Assembly (NCBI GenBank): GCA_024228395.1
Contig: JAAETM010000235.1
Coordinates: 1 to 48,615, forward strand
Length of the DNA: 48,615 nt
From: a bacterium
GTDB taxonomy: Bacteria > Planctomycetota > UBA1135 > GCA-002686595
Reading direction: 5' to 3'
Shown: positions 43,401 to 48,615 of the stretch, piece after piece
How the letters are laid out: each line of letters begins with the position of its first letter
How positions within the stretch are numbered: the stretch's first letter is position 1
Notes under the pieces: generated by a model
Databases searched by the model: none
Told to the model about the DNA's origin: nothing
What the model saw: the letters and a program-made list of their open reading frames with translations, nothing else
Position numbers and translations under genes: made by a program

Positions 43401-43563
43401 GCCAGGAGGGACCAAAGTCTGCCTGCCAGTCGATTAGAAGAGAATCGAGATGCGAACTTGCGGACTGAGTACCTGGTACGGACTTGGCCTGGGCCAACGC
43501 GAGGGGGGCGAAAGCAAGGCTGGCGGTCGAAAGCGCGAGGGCGCCGAGGAAACGGTAGGTCAT
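40477..43563 (-). CDS. Secreted M36 fungalysin-like metallopeptidase
   Basis: The 1028-residue protein has a signal peptide (MTYRFLGALALSTASLAFAPLALA). A fungalysin/thermolysin-type propeptide covers about 60-260 (VALDQIVDGVSVEDGRVNVLFAYNGDLLSLHS). The catalytic domain has HELGH at 432-436 and GMGEGNADIFA with the third ligand Glu453, the M36 arrangement. Many Asn residues and paired Cys suit an extracellular enzyme. Next come Ig-like and jelly-roll parts (around 690-900, with SYWLWYSNNTG). The last 130 residues start GTGYCSPVVPNSS and contain GNLCVAGAIGRYSRSAGEIFLT, a module I associate with secreted planctomycete proteins. It was probably preceded by its own promoter; a 16-bp palindrome lies 38 bp upstream. 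Confidence 0.85.
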   Translation of the reverse strand: MTYRFLGALALSTASLAFAPLALAQAKSVPGTQSASSHLDSLLIDWQADFGPSWHVATNPKTGTAELLYGGRASVGFEPNINNEKAWFRLARHWVGQTRGMHGVHATDLVDERFVFLPLAQVNTTDKVTVALDQIVDGVSVEDGRVNVLFAYNGDLLSLHSTAAPGFEDRSTKASLQGKDAVRAGIAAFVAEQKMAPTHVGEPTLVFAHVDDQETRRWTLSWQVDVQLTGNDVTPVGHLYTVDAHTGAILKTAESVHFFDVNGTIATMATPGTSADRTANPPVQIPVPHLRVTSSAGTVYTDENGAFNFPGVNTPLDITVEYLGNFANSNNDQGADYTTTFSAVAANSNPTLIMNSSPTEFVTAQANAYLSTGTLRDWIRDRIPGDATADFLAPANCNIDSSCNAYFNGSSTNYYNKAGSCNNTAYSVIVAHELGHWLNVRYGTGNGNDGMGEGNADIFALYQYDDAINGRYFFTNGGYVRTGNNTRQFCGDNNPGCYGQVHNDGEVWMGAAWKVRQELNSSLGNAMGDMTADLLFLGWMNAYNQTGIRSIIETQWLTLDDDDGNINNGTPNYAEIDTGFELQGFPGFELSFVEFSNHVPLVDTRDETGPYNATIDMVPVFNPPVASGETLYRSNGGVWSSVPMVNTGGNTWNGAIPGIASPATVDYYFIGTDSLGNTSEFPADGVNNALSFRVGTVSVLLVNDFEGATNEGWTGGVPGDTATTGHWTRGNPVGTSAQPEDDHTVPGDNCWFTGQGSIGGSLGANDVDGGYTTLLSPIFDAGGLSELAVSYWLWYSNNTGASPNNDVFMVSLSGDGGSSWSLVSTVGPATASSNGGWNLHVIELGNVMTLTSNMQLRFVASDFGSGSLVEAALDDIEIVSLAPSRTVIGTGYCSPVVPNSSFVSASITAFGSVEADENDVTLTAFLMPLNKIGIFLNGTAQGFVNPVGSEGNLCVAGAIGRYSRSAGEIFLTGGDGTGSLQLDLNDTPTPTGSIAIMAGETWNFQAWFRDDNPTPTSNFTNAVSVTFQ

Positions 43564-43601
43564 ATGTTGTTACTGGAGAGAGTGTTGGGGGAAAGGCCTT
43601 C

Positions 43602-43617
43602 GCTTGGAGCTCCAAGC
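43602..43617. promoter_or_regulatory. Perfect 16-bp palindrome upstream of the M36 gene
   Basis: GCTTGGAGCTCCAAGC is fully self-complementary with no spacer and lies 38 bp before the M36 ATG. Its place fits an operator overlapping the promoter or leader. No known consensus is recognised. Apart from this and a terminator, the 457-bp intergene 43564-44020 shows nothing else I can support. Confidence 0.35.
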
Positions 43618-43816
43618 TATGGACCTTTGTTGCTTGCATACATGATTGGAAAATCACGCGTCCGGAACAGGCATCCACCTCCCAATACACTCCAGGAGAG
43701 CTACTCCCGGTCCCGGACAACCCAAAAAGGATCCAGGGCGAGAGCGCCATAGGCAGCTGTGACCCATCTTGAGACACCGCTGTGATAGGGGAGAAAAAGA
43801 GGAAAAGGCCACACAA

Positions 43817-43843
43817 GAAACCAGGCAAGGGCGCCTTGGTTTC
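43817..43843 (-). terminator. Terminator-like hairpin after the membrane protein gene
   Basis: On the minus strand GAAACCA and TGGTTTC pair, with an inner GGC/GCC, followed by a pyrimidine-rich tail containing CTTTTCCTCTTTTTCTCC. It is 178 bp past the stop of the M1/membrane operon. The tail is not a pure U-run, so strength is uncertain. Confidence 0.5.
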
Positions 43844-44020
43844 GGTTGGACGCTCTTCCGCCCTGATTGGTTCCCTGTGGAATCACCTTGGACTCCGGCG
43901 GTTCACGCAGCTTTTACATAGAATAATGGCTTGCAGCCGGGCTTCCAGCAAAAAGATGACGGGCGCACCCCTGGGTACACCCGCCTCTAAAACAGAGTCG
44001 CCGGCTCGCGATTGACTTGG

Positions 44021-45085
44021 CTACATGGAGACCCCAAAGCGGTCGTCCTCGTCCTCATTGACAGGATATTGAGGGCCGCCTGGCCCGCCAATAGACTGCC
44101 AGGGATTGGCGTGGGCCGATGCTCGGATTATGGCTTTGCTCACAACAACGGCGGCGTGATAGCGAGCGCCGCGGGTGATCTCACGCCAGCACAGGCCAAT
44201 GGCACCCAGGGTGAATAGCAGCCAAATCCAGTGCTGCTCAGGAGTGAACTCCAATTGGTGGTTGGCCCACGTGGAAAGAGAGCCAAGCACTCCGACCAAC
44301 AGAAGCATCTCCACCAGGAGTAGACCCAAAAGAGGAGCCAGGGTACTTAGCGGGTGCCTTACCAAACTCAGGAAAGTGAGGCCCGAAGCGATCAACACCG
44401 AGCGGGTGCCCGAAAGTGCCATGCGGGTACGGGTGAAAACCGCCCAAGACATGATCAACATGAAAAGCAGGGCCATCACGCCATCCCGGATCCAATAGAT
44501 CCGATCCCTGGCCGCTTCAGAGTCCAAGGACTCCAGCGATCGGCCGGGCAGCAGATCTGTTTCCGGAACTCCCAGTGCCCCTCGCAGAACCAGCTCCTCA
44601 AACGGTGCTCCATAAAGCATCCAACGGAACAATCCTAGCACGAAAAGCATCAGCAACCCCAAGCGGAAGAAGCGCCAGAAGTGGCGCGCGCCGCCCACGA
44701 AAAAGCGCCTCAGGGACTGGTGCTGGGAACGCTCCAAAATAACCTGTAGCCACCCCCCAGCAGCGAACACCCCAATGAGCCAGGCAACAAGAACCAACAC
44801 GGCTGCGATCGCGCCGGTGCTGCGATTGAGTTGGGACAACCCAGCGCTGTGATCCTGGCGGAATACGGTCCCCAGGGTGGCTACTTCATCCCCGGACTGC
44901 ATACTGGATTGCCCAAGAGATTCAAACCACATAAAGGTCGGCAACGCCACTGCCCACGAAAGCAGGGCGAGCATGGCTCCAACCGAAAGCCACAAGGACA
45001 TACGGCTGAAGGAAACACGCAGGGAGATCAGGAACAGACGGCCTTCACGGATACGGGCCATGGATCGGTTTCTCGAAGCATTCAT
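44021..45085 (-). CDS. Multipass membrane protein of unknown function
   Basis: The 354-residue protein has a basic N-terminus and about six membrane helices: near 30-55, 95-117, 150-170, 215-235, 245-285 and 298-312. The loop after the second helix is basic (ERSQHQSLRRFFVGGARHFWRFFRLG), and the C-terminus is acidic and cytosolic-looking (PVNEDEDDRFG). No catalytic motif or family is recognised. It starts 4 bp after the stop of the M1 peptidase gene, so the two are surely cotranscribed. A role in export or membrane anchoring linked to the peptidase is possible. A TTG at 45100, overlapping M1, is an alternative start. Confidence 0.7.
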   Translation of the reverse strand: MNASRNRSMARIREGRLFLISLRVSFSRMSLWLSVGAMLALLSWAVALPTFMWFESLGQSSMQSGDEVATLGTVFRQDHSAGLSQLNRSTGAIAAVLVLVAWLIGVFAAGGWLQVILERSQHQSLRRFFVGGARHFWRFFRLGLLMLFVLGLFRWMLYGAPFEELVLRGALGVPETDLLPGRSLESLDSEAARDRIYWIRDGVMALLFMLIMSWAVFTRTRMALSGTRSVLIASGLTFLSLVRHPLSTLAPLLGLLLVEMLLLVGVLGSLSTWANHQLEFTPEQHWIWLLFTLGAIGLCWREITRGARYHAAVVVSKAIIRASAHANPWQSIGGPGGPQYPVNEDEDDRFGVSM

Positions 45086-45089
45086 GGCA

Positions 45090-47531
45090 TCAACCCCCAA
45101 GGGTGGAAAAGAAGTGAAGGAGGTGCGAGTACTGGGTGAAGGCCCGTTCCGACCAGCGCAGGGAACGCGGGGACTTCTGGGATCGGAACCATTGATTGTC
45201 CTTCATATTCGTATCGATGTAATACGCGCGCGTCGGGTCGAGCACAACGGAATCGATCTGGGCGACCGCAGGTTCGATGGGCAAGCGCCACCACATGGAG
45301 CTTTCCTGCTGCTCGCGGGTCCACTGGAAGGTCTGTTCCGTGTCGTCGCTGAAGCGCACCTGAATGGGCAGGGGCAAGCGCAACGAGCCATGCCGGCGCA
45401 CAACCACGTCGTAATGTTGGAGTGGCTGATCTGGCTTGAGAGCTTCGGTGGCTTCCGTCTCTTCATCAACCGTCGGGTCCCGTTCTTCGCCAGACTCAGC
45501 TTCAGGCGGCACGTCGACGATCTCCTCGGTACTTACGCCAGCCCTAACCCAGTCCCCCTCTTCCGATAGGAACCAGCCCTGGTCCTTAGGGGTGGTCGAA
45601 CTCGTCACACTCACGCTCCAGTCCACGGTTCCCGTGCCCTGGAACAAATCCTCGAAGAACCACTGAACATCTTGCTCGGCGCCCTCCTGAAAAGCCCGAT
45701 AGAAGTCATCCGGCTTGGGATGCTTGTAGCGGTACGAGTCCGCGTAATGACGCATGCCGCGCAAGAAGACATCCTGGCCAACGACGCCCTGCAGGGTCCG
45801 CAAGGCGACCGCGGTGCGCGGATAACTATTGGTTCGGTAACTACTGCGATTCGCGTACTCGAAAGCCTTGGTTTCGATCGGATCCATGTCGGGCATGGCC
45901 AGGTACCCATTGCGGTCACCCCAACGCGGGTCGGAATACTGCTGCACAAAGGTCAAACCCGGTTGATCCCGCCACCAGGCCACAAAGGGTGAGACCTGGG
46001 TCGGCTTGAGAGTCACGCCCTCCAAACAGGACCATCCCATCGGATTGGGTACCTTCCAACGGGCACCGGTGAAGATCCCCACATTTCCCTCAGTCGTGGG
46101 CAGGACCGCAGCGTGCCGCCCCCAAACCGGAAGCCTCGAATAGCGCTGATAGGAACGCTGTGGACCGTAATGCCTAATCAGGACCTCAGAGTCCGTGAAG
46201 GAATTGAACCCTTCATCCAGCCAAGCGGCCTCGTACTCATTATTTCCCACCAACCCATACCAAAACTGATGTCCGGCTTCGTGCACCGTGACACTCTCGG
46301 GCACATACATGGCCGGGCTGGTGAAGCGCTGAGTGCCAGCCGTGAACAGCATCGGATACTCCATACCTCCTGCCCCGCGTGCGCCCCAAGCCGGGTCCAC
46401 AACCGTGATTCTCTCATAGGGGTATTCCCCCCACCAAAGACCATAGAAAAAGAGCGCCGCTGCTGTCGCATCCGCGTGCCGCTCCCATTGCCCATCCCGT
46501 TCGGGGTGAATCAACACCGTGATTTCCACATCACGCAGGCGCATTTGCTCCAAGGGCTTTGTGAAAGCGATGGCTGCTGCTTGCACCTCCGAATGGTATT
46601 GCGTCGCCCACTCATCAAAGACGAAACGCTTGGTATGCACACGATAGGAGGGGTCCGCCGTCCACGCAAAACCATGTAGAACCGGCGACGTGCCGGTGAC
46701 CGGGTCAGAACGTTGGCGATCCGCAGCCGTGGGAGCCAAGTAACGCACGATCAAACGTCCATCCTCCATGTGAGCTGGCTCCGCCAAACCCCCGGTGGCT
46801 CCAACCTTGGCAACCCAATGCCCATTCTCGTCGGGCCCCTGGCCATAGGCTTCGGGTAAATCCAGGGTCACGTCATAGGTGCCGTAATCCGCAAAAAACT
46901 CCGTGTTCATGTGGAATTGATGGCAATTCCAACCCGCAGCGCCCTCGTAAACACCCAGCTTGGGAAACCAGTGGGACATGAGCAGGAACTCATCCTTGAT
47001 CCCTGTACGGCGACGCACGCGGGGGATCTTAGACTGCCACTTCAAGTTGACGACCACATGCCCACCCGGCTCAACCATCACAGGAAGCAAAACGCGAAAC
47101 ACGGTGCGATCTCCCTGGTCCATGGCTTTCTCGTCCGTGGTCGTTCGGTCGGGATGTTCAAAGGTCAAGCTGGGTAGCAAATCCACGCCACCCACCGAGA
47201 TCTGTGTCACTTTCTGCCAGCCCCAACCATCCTCAATTTTGAGGCCTCGCAGTAACCCTTGGGCTTCCGTCAAATGCGTTGTGCGGTTGTTGGCATAGGC
47301 ATTGTGGTGCAAGTGAAACCACAACTCACGCGTGGCCTGGTCGGTCGAGTTGGTCCATTGAACTACGCTTTCGCCCTCCAGCATCTGGTTGGAAGTGTCC
47401 ACCTTCGCATGGATGGTGTAGTGCGCACCTGGTCCTGGTGTGACTACCCCCAGGGTCGGATCCGACTGGCTACCGAGAAGGGGGCTGGCCCCAACAATCA
47501 ACGCACACAATGCAATCGTAAGAAGTCGCAT
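45090..47531 (-). CDS. Secreted M1 family aminopeptidase
   Basis: The 813-residue protein has a signal peptide (MRLLTIALCALIVGASPLLGSQ). The M1 N-terminal beta domain (HYTIHAKVDTSNQMLEGESVVQWTN) is followed by the catalytic domain. The exopeptidase motif is the variant GAGGMEYPMLF in place of GAMEN. The zinc site is TVHEAGHQFWYGLVGNNEYEAAWLDEGF: HExxH plus Glu 18 residues on. A helical domain then carries an acidic insert (ESGEERDPTVDEETEATEALKPD), and a beta tail closes it. Aminopeptidase action on peptides in the periplasm or outside is expected. ATG 47531 was chosen because it opens the signal peptide; a frame start at 47558 adds nine residues. Confidence 0.93.
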   Translation of the reverse strand: MRLLTIALCALIVGASPLLGSQSDPTLGVVTPGPGAHYTIHAKVDTSNQMLEGESVVQWTNSTDQATRELWFHLHHNAYANNRTTHLTEAQGLLRGLKIEDGWGWQKVTQISVGGVDLLPSLTFEHPDRTTTDEKAMDQGDRTVFRVLLPVMVEPGGHVVVNLKWQSKIPRVRRRTGIKDEFLLMSHWFPKLGVYEGAAGWNCHQFHMNTEFFADYGTYDVTLDLPEAYGQGPDENGHWVAKVGATGGLAEPAHMEDGRLIVRYLAPTAADRQRSDPVTGTSPVLHGFAWTADPSYRVHTKRFVFDEWATQYHSEVQAAAIAFTKPLEQMRLRDVEITVLIHPERDGQWERHADATAAALFFYGLWWGEYPYERITVVDPAWGARGAGGMEYPMLFTAGTQRFTSPAMYVPESVTVHEAGHQFWYGLVGNNEYEAAWLDEGFNSFTDSEVLIRHYGPQRSYQRYSRLPVWGRHAAVLPTTEGNVGIFTGARWKVPNPMGWSCLEGVTLKPTQVSPFVAWWRDQPGLTFVQQYSDPRWGDRNGYLAMPDMDPIETKAFEYANRSSYRTNSYPRTAVALRTLQGVVGQDVFLRGMRHYADSYRYKHPKPDDFYRAFQEGAEQDVQWFFEDLFQGTGTVDWSVSVTSSTTPKDQGWFLSEEGDWVRAGVSTEEIVDVPPEAESGEERDPTVDEETEATEALKPDQPLQHYDVVVRRHGSLRLPLPIQVRFSDDTEQTFQWTREQQESSMWWRLPIEPAVAQIDSVVLDPTRAYYIDTNMKDNQWFRSQKSPRSLRWSERAFTQYSHLLHFFSTLGG

Positions 47532-47846
47532 GCGTATATCCTGAAGATACGGCTCCAAGGGCTCAAGGGTGGGATGATCAATCCTGTTTCAGCTGAGCAA
47601 AACCCTGCCTGAGGGGCCTGATTAGGTCCTCCTTTTTGCCCAACAGAACCCGGCACCTCTCCAAAGAGAAAAGTTCCGAGTTTTGGGCAGCAAGCCCTAA
47701 GCCCTTTTCAAAAAGCACCGAAAACTAAGTGGGTGCCTCAGGAAGCGGTGGTGCCTCCATCCCAACTAACCCACATACCTTGCCATACTGACGTGAATCG
47801 CTGTTCGGGCAGGCAAACAGTCCCACCACCCCACGGGGGGAGCCAA
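47532..47846. other. Intergenic region between divergent M1 and FlgM-like genes
   Basis: This 315-bp spacer must hold promoters for both directions. On the M1 side CAGGAT lies 6 nt before the ATG, an imperfect form of the TANNNT layout. Small A/T-rich foldbacks occur near 47660-47725, but none is convincing. I see no gene. Confidence 0.4.
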
Positions 47847-48167
47847 ATGGATCTTCGCAAAACAACCAATCAACAGGGGACGCACAACGCTCTTGATTCC
47901 AAGCGCGTCGGTTTGGGTGCCGCCAAGGCCCAAAACGAAACAACGGTGCAATCCAACAAGGCCCAGGAAGCTGCAGCCCTCAAGCGCCCCGCCCACGCGG
48001 ATCGCATTGAACTCTCGGAGGCCGCTCGCAACCATATGGCCTCCAACCAGGAAGGCGAGTCCTTGCGCGCAAACCTGGTGCAGGAGCTCCGCAGCGCTTA
48101 CGAAGACAGTAGCTTGATTACCCAAGAGCGTATCGAGAAGGCTGCCCGCCGCCTGCTAGGCGCGTAG
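47847..48167 (+). CDS. FlgM-like (anti-sigma-28 type) small protein
   Basis: The 106-residue protein has a polar, disordered-looking N-terminal half rich in Gln, Asn and Ala. The C-terminal half carries the pattern ADRIELSEAARNHM, then LRANLVQELRSAYEDSSLITQERIEKAARRLLG. The VELS-AR motif followed by helices with a 'YR/ITxERIxxxA..LL' end is how FlgM anti-sigma factors look. FlgM binds FliA and is exported through the flagellar basal body. The match is short, so a different small regulator is possible. GGGGGGAG sits before the ATG as a binding site. A longer frame from 47733 lacks support. It ends at a strong terminator. Confidence 0.5.
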   Translation: MDLRKTTNQQGTHNALDSKRVGLGAAKAQNETTVQSNKAQEAAALKRPAHADRIELSEAARNHMASNQEGESLRANLVQELRSAYEDSSLITQERIEKAARRLLGA

Positions 48168-48193
48168 GGGAAACCAGAGCACACAAATAGCTT

Positions 48194-48230
48194 GCCGCCC
48201 TGCCCACCGAATGAAGGTGGGTAGGGCGGC
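48194..48230 (+). terminator. Terminator hairpin of the FlgM-like gene
   Basis: GCCGCCCTGCCCACC pairs with GGTGGGTAGGGCGGC (15 bp, one G-T) around GAATGAA. Only AGTTGCATAT follows, so the T-tract is poor, but the stem is very strong and 27 bp past the stop. Confidence 0.7.
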
Positions 48231-48353
48231 AGTTGCATATCTACCTCAACATTGCGTAATGCCTAGCCGAAACTACCGAACTGGCCCATTTTGGCAGTAG
48301 CTCTGGGCAGTTTGTCGGGTGGCCCAGGGGTATTGCTGGCCCCAGGCTCCCAC

Positions 48354-48387
48354 AGATCCGGACGTGCGCGATTGACGCATCCGGCTC
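48354..48387 (-). ncRNA. Group II intron domain V
   Basis: The 34 nt begin GAGCCGGATGCG and end GCACGTCCGGATCT. The halves pair as in known domain V, and the catalytic AGC triad is in GAGCC. This is the ribozyme centre. Confidence 0.85.
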
Positions 48388-48416
48388 CCTCGGTGCCGGG
48401 AGTGACCCGGCAGTGG

Positions 48417-48615
48417 CTAAGCCACATTATGGGCTCGCTGGACGGCGGTAGATCGAGTGGATTGCGCGGGCGAAGGGATGGGGTAGCGCAGCAGGAGCTG
48501 CCTGTACCATACCCAGTCGTGTTGGCGCGAGTTGGAGCGGCGACAAAGCCACTTCTTCCACGTTCGAATCAGTTGGTGGCGGAAGAGGGCCAGGGAGCGC
48601 GAGTTTCCGGTGATA
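48417..48615 (-). CDS. Group II intron reverse transcriptase/maturase, C-terminal part
   Basis: A frame without a start in the window ends at TAG 48417-48419. Its 65 or so residues include ITGNSRSLALFRHQLIRTW, then KKWLCRRSNSR, then WVWYRQLLLRYPIPSPAQS. This is the typical end of intron-encoded reverse transcriptases (usual form: GITGN, then FR, W-KWL-RRS and a LL-R-PLP segment). This part follows the maturase (X) domain. No endonuclease domain follows before the stop. The rest lies past 48615. Confidence 0.85.
   Translation of the reverse strand, partial: ITGNSRSLALFRHQLIRTWKKWLCRRSNSRQHDWVWYRQLLLRYPIPSPAQSTRSTAVQRAHNVA

Larger units (their letters stand above)
48314..48615 (-). mobile_element. 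Group II intron, 3' part (cut by the window edge)
   Basis: On the minus strand the end of a reverse transcriptase frame is followed by a GC-rich hairpin (GCCGGGTCACTCCCGGC), a 34-nt domain V and a domain VI-like stem, and the intron would end near CACCCGAC at 48314. Order and spacing are those of bacterial retroelement-type group II introns. The 5' half lies beyond the window. Mobility depends on whether the rest is intact. Confidence 0.8.

Noticed and set aside
1..48615. tRNA, rRNA, CRISPR array, riboswitch, prophage or insertion-sequence transposase
   Set aside because: I looked for cloverleaf stems, evenly spaced repeats, known aptamer cores and transposase motifs and found none. This was by eye, so weak cases could be missed.

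Overview
The window is about 60% GC and looks like chromosome from a free-living Gram-negative-type bacterium with an outer envelope. It has several lipobox lipoproteins, secreted metallopeptidases and a membrane-anchored alpha-2-macroglobulin. The C-terminal module of the M36 peptidase (GTGYCSP start, GNLCVAGAIGRY core) and the UnbV remnant resemble secreted proteins that I associate with deep-branching marine Planctomycetota. That assignment is an inference from motifs, not a search result.

Layout. Positions 1-772 have no large gene; they hold a 38-codon small ORF, a decayed copy of it 259 bp downstream, and a structured ~148 bp repeat that recurs at 26975-27120. Then come a ChaN-like lipoprotein and a small orphan lipoprotein (+). 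A minus-strand block follows: purH, lemA, ygcG and a second TPM-type membrane protein. 6.5-12.1 kb is housekeeping: DUF1294, a SPATA20/DUF255 protein with a thioredoxin-fold partner, prfB with its programmed +1 frameshift, sfsA and a MarR regulator. A decayed ASPIC/UnbV fragment and a near-perfect palindrome separate this from the next block.

12.7-24.8 kb is a nearly complete haem pathway on the minus strand, read in the order hemH, hemA, hemC, hemD, hemB, hemL, histidine kinase, response regulator, hemE, hemN, hemY. Most junctions are 4-bp ATGA/GTGA overlaps, and a two-component system sits inside the chain. With glutamyl-tRNA as input, the operon encodes every step from glutamyl-tRNA reduction to protohaem.

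25.0-28.6 kb (+) carries two FapA/DUF342 paralogues flanking a two-CBS protein. 28.6-32.2 kb (-) carries a zinc carboxypeptidase (M14) coupled to a paralogue that has lost its zinc ligands. 32.45-40.4 kb (+) is a 2650-residue alpha-2-macroglobulin-like protein whose TPR plus first macroglobulin module appears again at the C-terminus. It is followed on the minus strand by an M36 fungalysin-like peptidase, a multipass membrane protein and an M1 aminopeptidase. A FlgM-like small protein (+) and the 3' end of a group II intron with its reverse transcriptase (-) close the window.

Several genes that head transcription units have a TANNNT hexamer 6-8 nt before the start codon and no Shine-Dalgarno sequence, which suggests leaderless transcription. 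No tRNA, rRNA or CRISPR array was seen.
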